NCBI GenBank assembly: GCA_003313425.1
Contig: NHZP01000003.1
Coordinates: 620,001 to 684,000 of the forward strand
Direction of reading: 5' to 3'
Origin: Pseudopyrenochaeta lycopersici
Lineage: Eukaryota > Ascomycota > Dothideomycetes > Pleosporales > Pseudopyrenochaetaceae
DNA length: 64,000 bases
The translations under genes and the position numbers were made by a program. Below, piece after piece: positions 47,630-57,641 of this stretch; within the stretch, counting starts at the first letter, position 1, and every line of letters starts with the position of its first letter. Under the pieces are notes generated by a model. That model ran no database searches. It worked only from the letters and a program-made list of their open reading frames with translations, and was not told the origin of the DNA.

Positions 47630-48490
47630 ATGGCTTCCACCGTCCATGTCGAGAACATCAGCACAAAGACGAGTGAAGATGAGATCAAGTCCTTTTTCAG
47701 CTTTTGCGGCAAGATTCAGTCGCTCAGTGTGAAGTCCACAGGCAACGACACACAGTCCGCCTCGGTCACATTTGAGAAAGCGGCTGCTGCAAAGACTGCA
47801 CTGCTCCTCGACAACACCCAGCTCGGGCCCAACTCTGTGCAAGTCAGTTCTGCAAAGAGCATTGACGAGATTGCCGGCGAGAAGTCTGCCTCAGCTGAGG
47901 AAGCCAAGGATGGCGACCACCACATTGAGCAGGAACAGAAGCCCCGCGCCCGCATCTTCGCCGAGTACCTTGCCCATGGCTATGTCATTTCAGACAAGGC
48001 GATCGAGTCAGCGCTAGCGGCTGACAAGCAACACGGAGTTAGCACCAAGTTCTTGAATGCGCTCAACAACTTCGACCAGAAGACACAAGCAACGCAGAAG
48101 GCACAAGCCGTCGACCAGAAGCTCGGTGTCACAAACAAGGCATATGCGGCCTATAATAGCCTGGCCACCTACTTTGACAAGGCCGCCAATACACCCACCG
48201 GCCAGAAACTCCGAGGTTTCTATGAGCAGGGAAATAAGACGGTCATTGACGTTCATAATGAGGCTCGCCACTTGGCAAACCTAAAGAAGGGCGACAAGAC
48301 TGACAAGACGGGAAAGCCGAGTGCTGAGGAGATGAACGTCCACACTTTGCCTGGCACTGATAAGACGCAGTGCAGCTGTGCAGCTGAGTCTGGCGTTTGC
48401 GCGTGTCCAGAGGGCAAGTGCGCATGTGATGGCTGTGCCAAGGCTGGTGAAAAAAGCAGTGCTGCCGTCGCGGCTCCTACTACCTCTTAA
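47630..48490 (+). CDS. Vip1-type RRM protein with metallothionein-like Cys tail
   Basis: RNA-binding protein of 286 residues, one exon. An N-terminal RRM spans about 3-75 (TVHVENISTKTSEDEIKSFF as beta1/alpha1, SASVTFEKAAAAKTALLLD as the second half), matching fission yeast Vip1 and filamentous-fungal homologues. The middle (about 105-230) is helical and Ala/Gln-rich (YLAHGYVISDKAIESALAAD, GVTNKAYAAYNSLATYFDKA). The last 40 residues hold seven Cys in the spacing C-x-C-x6-C-x-C-x4-C-x-C-x2-C (bases 48371..48436), an arrangement like that of short fungal copper metallothioneins. The frame is continuous and ATG context strong, so the tail is genuinely part of the protein. Metal binding is inferred. 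Whether the tail is general in this family I cannot tell from the window. Confidence 0.9.
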   Translation: MASTVHVENISTKTSEDEIKSFFSFCGKIQSLSVKSTGNDTQSASVTFEKAAAAKTALLLDNTQLGPNSVQVSSAKSIDEIAGEKSASAEEAKDGDHHIEQEQKPRARIFAEYLAHGYVISDKAIESALAADKQHGVSTKFLNALNNFDQKTQATQKAQAVDQKLGVTNKAYAAYNSLATYFDKAANTPTGQKLRGFYEQGNKTVIDVHNEARHLANLKKGDKTDKTGKPSAEEMNVHTLPGTDKTQCSCAAESGVCACPEGKCACDGCAKAGEKSSAAVAAPTTS

Positions 48491-49186
48491 AAACATTATC
48501 ACTTTTTCAATGATGAGTGGCCGGAGCAATGGCGATTGAGGATAGCGATTTTTTGTGTTTGATGATTGATGATTCCCACTTGGTTTTGCAGTCTGTATAA
48601 GTAGTACCCATGATCTCGATGAGGAGATACGAGGAGTAAAGTAGGAATAGAAACACGTACAGACGTCTATTATCTTTTTTTCTCCATTGACTCTTGCGGA
48701 CCCAACCGCCTGCTCGTAATGCAAAAAGGAACCTCAGCTCAGTCATTCCATGTGTTCTCATCACCGTTATAAAAGGAAGTACAACTACGAACAACCTTGA
48801 GTGAGCTTGTACGTTCGCAAGCAACGATACCAAAATGTCAAATGCACCTGAATGCCAATGTGAAATGAATCCAGGCTGCCTTAACGTCATGATGCTTAAG
48901 GGTAAAATATTGCCCCTGCTTTGCATCGCTCAGCTCCCGTTGAAAGATGATCACGGTATAAAACAACAAGACCAGAAGACTCACTGCCGCCACGATCCAT
49001 AGGGGAAACCCAAATATAATTGAGCAACAGAATCATGGTTGTATGAACAATAGTCGTCTATTATACCCATCTACCCCATCTGGGATCACTCTGTACCCCG
49101 TCGAAATTCAAACAGTAACCAAATGCATAGACATGGACAAGAAGCAAAACAGCAATGCGGGGCCATAAAGCCCACGCTCCCAACAT
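48491..49186. other. Convergent 3' region
   Basis: 696 bp between the Vip1-type and kinase stop codons; AT-rich, with 3'-UTR character. No gene recognised. Confidence 0.45.
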
Positions 49187-50935
49187 CTAATAACCCCACT
49201 CACCACCATCAAGAAGGCTTTGACTTGCAACGAAGCTGAACCCACCAAAGGGGTTTGCCTGCGCATCACTAGTCCACATATCGTCAAATTTCTTCGTCAA
49301 CACAGGGCTGAGCGGAAGGTCTGTAAAGTCCTGTGCAAAGTTCTCCGCAAGCTCTGGATCCGTGATAAGAGGTTGAATAGGCGGATCCATTTCCCTCGCC
49401 TCCAATTGCTTCCAATTGATCTTGCGGAAAAAGCGGTGATTCTTAATGGTTTGCAGATCTTTAGGCATATTGAAGCCAAGGCGCTTCTTGGGCTCTTTAC
49501 GGAGGAGGCGTGTGAGCAGATCTTTTGCATCGGCGCTGAGGTAGTATGGCAAAGAGAGTTTCTGCTTAAGAATCTTCTCTTGGATCTTCGCATTATTATT
49601 GCCCATGAACGGTGGCGCACCAGTCAGTAAATCGAATCCTAGAGCGCCGAGAGACCACCAGTCTACTGCGGCGCCGTACTCGATGCCTTGCACGACCTCG
49701 GGCGCCATGTACTCCACAGTGCCCAGGAAAGAGCGACATGGATTGCCTTCATCTAGACTCACTTTAGAGAGCCCGAAGTCCGTCAGCAGGAGATGGCCTT
49801 CTGAGTCCAGGAGGCAGTTCTCAGGCTTCAAGTCGCGGTAGATGACACCCACGGTCCGATGAAGGTGGTCGAGTGCGAGGACCATCTCCGCCATGTAGAA
49901 CGCCGCTACGTCTTCGGAGAACATACGCTCAGCGGCAAGGTGGTGGAAAAGTTCGCCGCCCTGCGCATACTCGAGGATAAGGTAAAGCTTCTCCTGGTCC
50001 TGAAAAGCATAGTAGAAGTTCACGATGAAGGGGTGGCGATTCACACTCTCCAGAATGTTGCGCTCGGTCTTGGTCTGCTCGATCAGCTTCTTATGCACTG
50101 TGATGGATGCCTTTTTGAACTGTTTCTGCGCAAAGAGACGGCCTGTAGCGCGCTGTCTGACGAGCAAGACTGTACCGTAGCTACCTTTCCCAAGACACAT
50201 TAAAGGCTCAAAGTCCTCAGCTGTCATCTTACGCGCAATTCCGCTGCTAAGCATTGTGGACGTCTTGGAGAGGGTGTCAATACTGAAGTCTTCGATAAGG
50301 TCGACTTCATAGCTCTCCATTTCTGTACGATCGCTATCGCTGTCAAGGCCAGACGTGCTGGTGTTGCTGGAGAGTCCGGATGCGACCCGGGACATGGGAA
50401 TAGACTTCATAGGGGAGTCTGTTCTGGGGCCAAGGCTTAGGGCTTCAAGCTGGGCCTTGAGGTTGGTAATGCCTCCGACAGAAGACGCAGGTCTCAGGGC
50501 CGGGCTGCTAGTGACACTGGGGAGCCCAGAGCGAACAGGCCCGAAACGCGGCGTAGCAGCCAAAGAGAAGTCTGATTCCTCTCCGCCAGAGGTGACAGGC
50601 GTGTGGAATCCACGAGTGATGCTGGTGGCCAGATCACCTTTCATGGCTTTCTTTTTCTTTTTCTTATTCTTCTGTGCCTTCTTCATGACCATGTCGAAGT
50701 CCAGTCTGTCTGGCCCTTGCTGCTTTGCCTCCAAGTTCGGTTGAACTGCGCGTTTTGGAAAGGGGGCGACGATGTTGATGGGCGGGGTCCCTACATGCAG
50801 AGGCGCCTTGGGCGGGCTCATATCCATCTTATCGGCGGCAAACACATCGTCATCTCTCGTTGCAGGCTCGGAGCATTGACGCGGCTTTCCTGGAAGATCA
50901 GGAAAATCGTTGCGATCGAACGCAAAGAGCGCCAT
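49187..50935 (-). CDS. AGC kinase, S6K/Psk1-like
   Basis: Ser/Thr kinase of 582 residues in one exon, related to fission yeast Psk1-type S6 kinases acting downstream of TORC1. The N-terminal 240 residues are low complexity with a Lys run (KNKKKKKKAMK). The catalytic domain (about 245-500) has LGKGSYGTVLLVRQ, an Ala-Gln-Lys at the ATP lysine (FAQKQF), IYRDLKPENCLL, LLTDFGLSKV, and the activation loop CRSFLGTVEYMAPE, in which Ser-Phe-Leu replaces the usual Thr-Phe-Cys. The AGC tail has LPLSPVL (turn motif) and FGGFSFVA (hydrophobic motif, FxxFS[FY]). All catalytic residues are present. Regulation by a PDK1-type kinase on the loop Ser and by TORC1 on the hydrophobic motif is expected from the family. 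Confidence 0.92.
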   Translation of the reverse strand: MALFAFDRNDFPDLPGKPRQCSEPATRDDDVFAADKMDMSPPKAPLHVGTPPINIVAPFPKRAVQPNLEAKQQGPDRLDFDMVMKKAQKNKKKKKKAMKGDLATSITRGFHTPVTSGGEESDFSLAATPRFGPVRSGLPSVTSSPALRPASSVGGITNLKAQLEALSLGPRTDSPMKSIPMSRVASGLSSNTSTSGLDSDSDRTEMESYEVDLIEDFSIDTLSKTSTMLSSGIARKMTAEDFEPLMCLGKGSYGTVLLVRQRATGRLFAQKQFKKASITVHKKLIEQTKTERNILESVNRHPFIVNFYYAFQDQEKLYLILEYAQGGELFHHLAAERMFSEDVAAFYMAEMVLALDHLHRTVGVIYRDLKPENCLLDSEGHLLLTDFGLSKVSLDEGNPCRSFLGTVEYMAPEVVQGIEYGAAVDWWSLGALGFDLLTGAPPFMGNNNAKIQEKILKQKLSLPYYLSADAKDLLTRLLRKEPKKRLGFNMPKDLQTIKNHRFFRKINWKQLEAREMDPPIQPLITDPELAENFAQDFTDLPLSPVLTKKFDDMWTSDAQANPFGGFSFVASQSLLDGGEWGY

Positions 50936-52215
50936 GTGGGCGATGATGCTGTGAACTATGCGAGAGCGCTTGATATGTTCTTCTAGCTGTGCCTTGATTC
51001 TGCAACGGTTGTGTCAGTATTCGCAGACTCAGTCCCCAAGGCGTTGCGCACATCCAATCCCAGTCTTCAGTGGACTGATATTACCGTCCGCCGTTCACGG
51101 CGGACCGACCCCTACACAGCGATTCACTAGGCTGCCGAAGGATGCGTCCGTCTTGTTGAGTCCTGACTTCAGTGCGCTGTGTGGAAATGCGGGGCCGATC
51201 AGGGTAAGCTGAGCGGTAGAGAAAAGGGCGGTCACGGAAGGAGAAGCAGAGCCCATGAATGGTCGTGGTCGAATAATATGCTGTCGGTAGTGAGAGCCAG
51301 ATGGAAGGTCCTGGCTGTGGGTGCGTTGTGTATGCGGTGTTGTGCGTTGTCGTGTTTGAGGAGGAGTCTGGGGAAAGTTTGGGAAAAAGGCCAACGATCA
51401 GCCGTGGAGGCGCGATTCCCGGTTTCTTAATTTGGTGCCTTGGCGGCCTGGATGCGGAGTGTGGCATGTGAATAAGCTTATGCTTAGTGGCCATTGGTGC
51501 CCGAGTTTGACCCTTACAATTATGGCCGTTACTGGTAGCCCCCAGCGATCAATGCGCTTGCTCAGACGAAGGCACTGCTCCTATCGGTGGGCGGTACCGA
51601 CGGCGCGTGCGTCGAATCGAAACCGGAGCGCTTGGTGCTCGAGCACTGGCACCAGGTGTGACAAGTCCTTCACGGTGGACCGAAATGCAGAATCCTGCAA
51701 GTCGGGGGCCGCATTGCGAGCCGTATATTGACTTGTACCGTCAAATATTATCACATTTGACCAGGCGTCGCAGTGTTTTTCAGGCCGGCTCAGGCCATAA
51801 CAAGAGACTGCCATATTTGCCTGGCCGAATCTGGGCGAGGAGCGCCTGGTGCGAGTTCCTCATTTGATGACGTGTTGACCACGCACGGAAAAGCGCCAAT
51901 GATCTTGTGTCCCATAAGCCAAAGCCCTTCCACAGGGGGGTCACTGGGCAAGGGCTGGCTTGGACGTTTTGTTTCATGCACTCCTTTCAAGCCCTCTGAA
52001 CCTTTGCCGTTTCCGAATTGCGCCGGTGAGGAGGTGTTCCTCTTATGCCACCTATTGAATGAATCTGTGGGCCCCGCTTTGCTATTTTACATTCATGACC
52101 TCCATAGGCAAAGCTGGGGCTAGCAAAACTCGGTATGGATTCAATCATACTCTATATATATTATATAACTGAAATCTGGTCATACAAAAAGCCAACCGAT
52201 CTGTAAGATCGGATC
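50936..52215. other. Kinase promoter and spacer to the tRNA
   Basis: 1.28 kb without a supported gene. The first 150 bp probably hold the kinase leader. No repeats or transposon ends found. Confidence 0.45.
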
Positions 52216-52296
52216 GCCCTCTTGGCTTAGTGGTAAAGCGTATCACTAGTATTGCATGCTATGATAAGATCGCTAGTTCGATTCTGGCAGAGGGCA
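52216..52296 (+). tRNA. tRNA-Thr (anticodon AGT) with 9-nt intron
   Basis: Acceptor stem GCCCTCT/AGAGGGC pairs over 7 bp with discriminator A; D arm GCTT/AAGC with loop AGTGGTA; anticodon stem TATCA/TGATA; T arm GCTAG/CTGGC with loop TTCGATT. The anticodon loop is 16 nt long; removing 9 nt (52252..52260) after the purine 3' of the anticodon leaves a 7-nt loop CTAGTAA with AGT as anticodon (inosine at position 34 after modification). CCA is not encoded. Confidence 0.9.
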
Positions 52297-52300
52297 TTAC

Positions 52301-52305
52301 TTTTT
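52301..52305 (+). terminator. RNA polymerase III T-run terminator
   Basis: TTTTT five bases after the tRNA 3' end. Confidence 0.75.
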
Positions 52306-52644
52306 GCTCCGTCCACCGCGATGAAGCTCTAGGAAATACCGCATAGTCGCCATTTTTTTTTTGTTTTTTTTAATGAAAGCTTCTGTAAACATTAGATCGC
52401 GTCTATACTAACAGAGCATGGCGGTCCCTTTTGTCCGTTGACTGTAGAAGAAGGTACAAGAGAAAATTAAAACGCAGTATTAATTGACGCCAACATGTTC
52501 ATGGATATCTAAAGCTGTCTACAATTCTAATGGCTAATGTCTGAGTCTCTGACGAGTTTGATATGTTTGCGGGATCTCGCATGCAGTCTATTTCTCCTCA
52601 AGGGTGCCCTGGGCTACTTCAGAACACCTTCAACTCCGTCGTCT
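52306..52644. other. Spacer between tRNA and dac1
   Basis: AT-rich, with an 11-T and an 8-T run near 52352-52371. No gene. Confidence 0.4.
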
Positions 52645-53961
52645 TCAAGCAGTGTGTGCCCCATCAAACACCTTGATACCAAACTTCCACACCTCGTCAA
52701 CGACCAACTTCATCTCTCCATCTACAGCCCCCTCCTGTAGGTCTAAAACTACCAAGTCCGCATCTGACCCCTCCCTTAAAGTACCCTTTACATTCTGCAG
52801 ACCTAGCATCCTTGCTGGCGTCTCCGTAACTGCCTTCAGCGCCTCCGGCACACTCGCCCCCGTCCAGTTCAGGAAATTCGTGACGCAGTCTACAAGCTGT
52901 ATGCTGCTTCCTGCAATTTTTCCGTTTTCTTCCAGGGTGAGTAAAGCGCCTTCCTTGACGATGCGCGACCCGTTTGTCCAGTCGTATGTACCATCTGGCA
53001 TGCCGGCAAATCGCATCGCATCCGTGACGAGGATGAGGCCATCGGGATGTGCATTCCATGCGATCTTGATCGACGTCGGGTGCAAGTGGATTCCATCAGC
53101 AATAATGCCAAAGTATGGCTTGCGGATTGAGGAAGATGGCGTGCCGAGTAAGCCGAAAATGCCTGGGTTTCGGTGGTGTAAGGGTCGCATGGCGTTGAAG
53201 AGGTGCGTGATCATGCTTGCACCGAACTTGATACCAGCTTTTGCTTCCTCGTAGGAGGCTTCCGAGTGCCCAATCGAAACGACCATGCCGCAGTCGGCCA
53301 AGGCCTGGATTGATGGAAGAGCACCAGGAAGCTCAGGAGCGAGTGTAACAAGCTTGATTGGGGAAGGACATCCCAAATTGCTGATGCCATAACAGCTGGC
53401 GAGATCAGACATGTCGTTCGCCGGTTCACGGAGTACGGAAACTTTGTGGATACCGTTCTTTGTTGGGTTCAGGAAAGGGCCTTCGCAGTGAGCACCGAGA
53501 GATTCGGAGCCGTGGGTTGCATCTCGAGCTGCACCTGAAGGACCTAGGAAAGGGAGTGCTTTTTGATACACGTCTGGTGGCTGCGACGTCAATGTCGGCA
53601 AGTAGGAAGTGACGCCTGTAGCAACGAGGCTTCGGTTGACTCCGCGGACTCCTTTGCTGTAGGCTGCTGTACCTTCTTCGGGGATGACGGAAAAGTCAAA
53701 TCCATAAGCGCCATTGAGTTGAGTGTCAATGAAGCCTGGTGATAAGATGCGGCCGCCGAGATCGACAATCTCTTCAGGCGCCGTTCGATGCTCGTACAGT
53801 ATCTCTTGTCCATTCAGAATCTTGCCTGTGATAGCACTGACCCAGAGATCGTCTTTGACCAGCGCGTTGCCTTTGACCAGGCGGCAGTTGGTGAACTTAA
53901 TCACACCAGAGAAGTTATGTGCACAGGCCAAGGTGCCGTTCAATGGGATGATTGACGGCAT
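52645..53961 (-). CDS. dac1: N-acetylglucosamine-6-phosphate deacetylase
   Basis: Removes acetate from GlcNAc-6-phosphate, yielding glucosamine-6-phosphate, in GlcNAc catabolism. One exon, 438 residues. Amidohydrolase-fold motifs: GGRILSPGFIDTQLNGAYG, GAHCEGPFLNPTKNGIH (metal-binding Glu), VSIGHSEASYEEA, MITHLFNAMRPLHHR and LILVTDAMRFAGMPDG (catalytic Asp), then ARMLGLQNVKGTLREGSDADLVVLD. Cytosolic, no signal peptide. It is divergent from nag3 across a 627-bp promoter, and sits in the GlcNAc cluster with ron1 and hxk3. Symbol follows the Trichoderma/Candida naming. Confidence 0.96.
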   Translation of the reverse strand: MPSIIPLNGTLACAHNFSGVIKFTNCRLVKGNALVKDDLWVSAITGKILNGQEILYEHRTAPEEIVDLGGRILSPGFIDTQLNGAYGFDFSVIPEEGTAAYSKGVRGVNRSLVATGVTSYLPTLTSQPPDVYQKALPFLGPSGAARDATHGSESLGAHCEGPFLNPTKNGIHKVSVLREPANDMSDLASCYGISNLGCPSPIKLVTLAPELPGALPSIQALADCGMVVSIGHSEASYEEAKAGIKFGASMITHLFNAMRPLHHRNPGIFGLLGTPSSSIRKPYFGIIADGIHLHPTSIKIAWNAHPDGLILVTDAMRFAGMPDGTYDWTNGSRIVKEGALLTLEENGKIAGSSIQLVDCVTNFLNWTGASVPEALKAVTETPARMLGLQNVKGTLREGSDADLVVLDLQEGAVDGEMKLVVDEVWKFGIKVFDGAHTA

Positions 53962-54588
53962 GGCGCGTGTATGTAGGGATTGAAGGAGGTAATGGGTTGA
54001 TCAAGGGGACGGACAAGTACAGACAGACACAAAAATACAAAGACGACCGAAAATGGAAGAGTAGTTAGTTGCACGCGGTTGAGACAAGCTCAACACCTTT
54101 CTCAAAAGTGCAGGCCTTAGCTCACTATAATGGAATCTGAGTACCTACATCTGTTCCACGGCATTGTAATCGCTCGATCACGAGGTGCGGGCGAAATTGC
54201 CACACACGGCGTCGAATAACCGCTGTAAAGCGCACGCTTCTTGTTCGCAGACGGTTTCCGGATGCCGGAAGCGATGTGACACAACGATGAGCGCTTTCCA
54301 GCGCAAGCTTATCGGGCCATCGATCCCCAGCCCGGGTCTTCACGTAACATGTAGGTGGTACCATAGCGCATGTCTGTGATAATGGCAACAGGAGGGTAGT
54401 GTAACGGCGCGGCTGTCACGGTCGTTGGCGGCTTCGCTTAGCAGCCCTAGCTTGGAAGGCGTGAATGCTACGGTTCCATCTTCCCCATCTTTCATCCATT
54501 AACAATCAGTTGCGAATCACGTTCAAGCATCGGTGCCCAATACGCACCCAAGTTGCATCCAGCACTGTGCGCGACGGGTATCGTCATC
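53962..54588. promoter_or_regulatory. Divergent promoter dac1 / nag3
   Basis: 627 bp between opposing ATGs of two GlcNAc-cluster genes, so co-regulation is likely. It contains one exact match to the yeast Ndt80 site gNCRCAAAW (GACACAAAA, 54026..54034), 65 bp upstream of the dac1 ATG; the cluster regulator is Ndt80-like. Confidence 0.55.
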
Positions 54589-57500
54589 ATGGCCAAGCCT
54601 GAGAAGCGTGATCCCGTATGGGACGATCTGGATAGGTGAGCTTCGTGTATCCCCCAGCCACAAGATGCGCAACGTGACCAAGAGTCCGGCTAACATTCCC
54701 ATGATGCAGAACTATGGTGGGTCGCTCCCGTCAACCTGCTGCAACTGGATTAGCTGATAGTGTGTTGTGAAGGGCCAATTATTTATGATGGGCTTCGACG
54801 GAACGTCGGTTACCCCACACATTAAGACGCTCATTGAGGAGCATCACGTTGGCTGTTTGTTACTGACTGCGAAAAACTTGAAATGTGAGACATAAATGCT
54901 GGAGAACGACGGGTTTGGGCTGGAGCATTGTTACTAATACGCCGCAGCCGCCGAGGACACGACAAAGCTCTGTTATGAGCTGCAAAAGATTGCCCATGAC
55001 GCGGGTCATCCAGTTCCCCTGGCCATCGGTATTGATCAAGAGAATGGCGGTGTCAACAGTCTCTTTGATGAAATCTATATCCGCCAGTATCCCAGTAACA
55101 TGGGAATGGCAGCGACAGGTTCAACTGCGTTAGCGTTTGATGTCGCGAAATCGACGGCACAAGAGATAGCTGCCTGTGGTATCAACTGGATCTTTGGTCC
55201 TTGCTTAGATGTTCTCACCAACGCCCGGAACCAGCCCCTTGGAGTGAGAACAGCTGGCGATGATCCTCAAGAGGTTTCCGAGTTTGGATGCGCGTTTATG
55301 CAAGGCTACAAAGAAGCTGGCGTAGTAACACTAGGCAAACACTTCCCATCATATGGAAACCTGGAGTTCTTGGGCTCTACTCTCGACGTGCCTATCATCA
55401 CCGAGTCCTTGGAGCAGCTCAGTCTCAGCGCTCTGATTCCGTTCAAGCGAGCCATCGAACGAGGCCTCGACTCTATGATGGTAGGCGGTTGCGCGATGTC
55501 TTCAGCTGGATTGAACGCTATGCATGCCTGCCTCTCCGAACAAGTGGTTGACGAATTACTTCGAAAAGACCTGAAATTTGATGGTGTGGTCGTCTCCGAG
55601 TGTCTAGAGATGGATGCGCTCAGCCATAACATCGGCGTAGGTGGTGGCACTGTCATGGCAGTCAACGCTGGCTGCGACGTTGTGCTCTTATGCCGGTCAT
55701 TCTCGTTACAGCAAGAAGGTTTGAAAGGCCTGAAGACGGGCATCGAGACGGAGATGGTCTCAAAAGAGCGGATTTTTAACTCGCTTCGCCGCGTCTTAGC
55801 TATGAAGGCGAAGTGCACATCTTGGGAGAAGGCTTTGAACCCTCCTGGGATCAACTTTCTGGAAACACTGCAACCATCGCACACAGCACTATCGACAAAG
55901 GCATACAATAGCTCCATCACAGTTGTGCGCGACAAGAACAGGCTTCTTCCACTTACAAACATCCTTGAAAGCGAAGAAGAGCTGCTCCTTCTGACACCGC
56001 TGGTCAAGCCATTGGCTGCGTCTGCCGCATCACGGGCGTTGTCGGACGCCGCTAGTGGCGCTGCCAGTCATTCCCCAGAACCAGCCGCTTGGGAGCGAAG
56101 TTCATCGGTCATGAGCGGAGAAAGGGTGTTCAGGGAGTTGGGTAGATCACTTGCCCGACAACGAAATGGACGAGTACTGCACACATCGTACACTGCCAAT
56201 GGTGTCCGACCTGTTCACGAGAACCTCATCAACCGAGCGAGTGCTATTATCGTACTGACGGCCGACGCCAATCGCAATCTGTATCAACATGGCTTCACGA
56301 AGCACGTGTCCATGATCTGTAATATGCAGTATACGACGGGCGGCGAAAGGCGCGAAAAGCCCTTAATAGTGGTTGCGGTCAGCTCGCCGTACGATTTTGC
56401 CATGGATACGTCTATCGGTACATATATCTGTACCTATGACTTCACGGAAACGGCTCTCAACTCCCTGGTCAGAGTATTATATGGGGAACTGCTCCCAAGC
56501 GGAACCCTACCGGGTACCATTAGTAAGAGCCAGAAATTGCATCCGTCTCGGCAACACTGGCTGGTCGAAATCTTCAATGAGGATCGAGACGCAAATGCTC
56601 TCGACGCCCTCATCACCGCAGTCATAGAAAGTACGGCGCCGAGTCAACGGTCAGAGCTGTCCAGCGCAACATCAAATTCGTTTATTCTGCACCATCAAGA
56701 AGTAGAAGAGTCACATTTTGTGGTCAGGAACAGCAGCACACAAGCCCTCTATGGCTTCTGCTCTACTTACTTCTTCAAGTCCACAGGGACTGGAGTGATT
56801 GGAGCGCTATTTGTGGATCCAGGGAGGAGGAAACTCTCAATCGGCCACTCCCTCCACAACAGGGCTATCCGGACGCTACTTCAAAAAGAGGGGATCAAAC
56901 GCTTTCAGCTTGGTTCACGGCTACCGAGTATGTACCTTGGTATTCCAACCGGTCACAACAACGAGCGCAAACGTCTACGTTCATGGTTCGCGGGTCTTGG
57001 TTGGGGCGCAGCACTCAGTCGATCAGTGTGTAACATGGTAGCTCGCAATCTGCAAACATGGACGCCGCCCGAGGGCATGGCGAAGAGTCTGGCAAGCGCT
57101 GGAGCACAGTTTGATCTCGTCTACGGTTGGGATTATGCAGGACCAATACTTGATCACATCAAAACAAGCAATCGGCAAGGGCTGGCTGAGGTCTACAAGC
57201 TTGCCCTTTCGGATCCATCAGCTTGTGGCATCATCCGAGCGAAACGCCCCGAAGACGGGGCTCTTGTGGGAACCGTAGTGCTGTACAACCATCATTCTCG
57301 ACTGTCGGAGTACATGCCGCCGCTGAAGGACCTCAATGAGGCAGCTGGCGGTATTTCGTCACCAGTCATTTCGCCTGGAGTAGGTGAGTACTCGACTCTG
57401 CTGCAAGGGCTGATCCTCCTGGGCATGCGACAGATCAAGGCGCAGGGATGCAATGCTTGCTTGCTCGACTATGTAAGTAGAGACGCCGGCCGTGATTGAT

Positions 57501-57641
57501 TGCAACATTAAAGACTGACGCGCATAGATGGATGGGGATGGCAATTTTGACGGCTTCTCTGCAATGGGATTCGATGTGATGCACAACTTTGAGGAGGTTA
57601 GCTGCGATGCTGCTACTTGGACTATGATTCCACCAGCGTGA
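54589..57641 (+). CDS. nag3: GH3 beta-N-acetylglucosaminidase-type enzyme fused to GNAT acetyltransferase
   Basis: Five exons (54589..54635, 54710..54716, 54773..54884, 54948..57472, 57528..57641) give 934 residues. Exon 2 is only 7 nt yet restores DLDRTMGQLFMMGFDGT, the family start. Residues 15-330 form a GH3 barrel of the NagZ type (IDQENGGVN, FGPCLDVL, GKHFPSYGNLEF, FDGVVVSECLEMDAL), and 330-560 the second GH3 domain. From about 590 to the end lies a GNAT-like domain (GTGVIGALFVDPGRRKLSIGHSLHNRAIR resembles an acetyl-CoA loop; a second GNAT-like half ends DGDGNFDGFSAMGFD). Canonical GHG...DSH and SDD motifs of NagZ are altered (see findings). No signal peptide, so it should act inside the cell on imported GlcNAc-containing fragments. 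In Trichoderma the GH3 of the GlcNAc cluster is named nag3. Confidence 0.9.
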
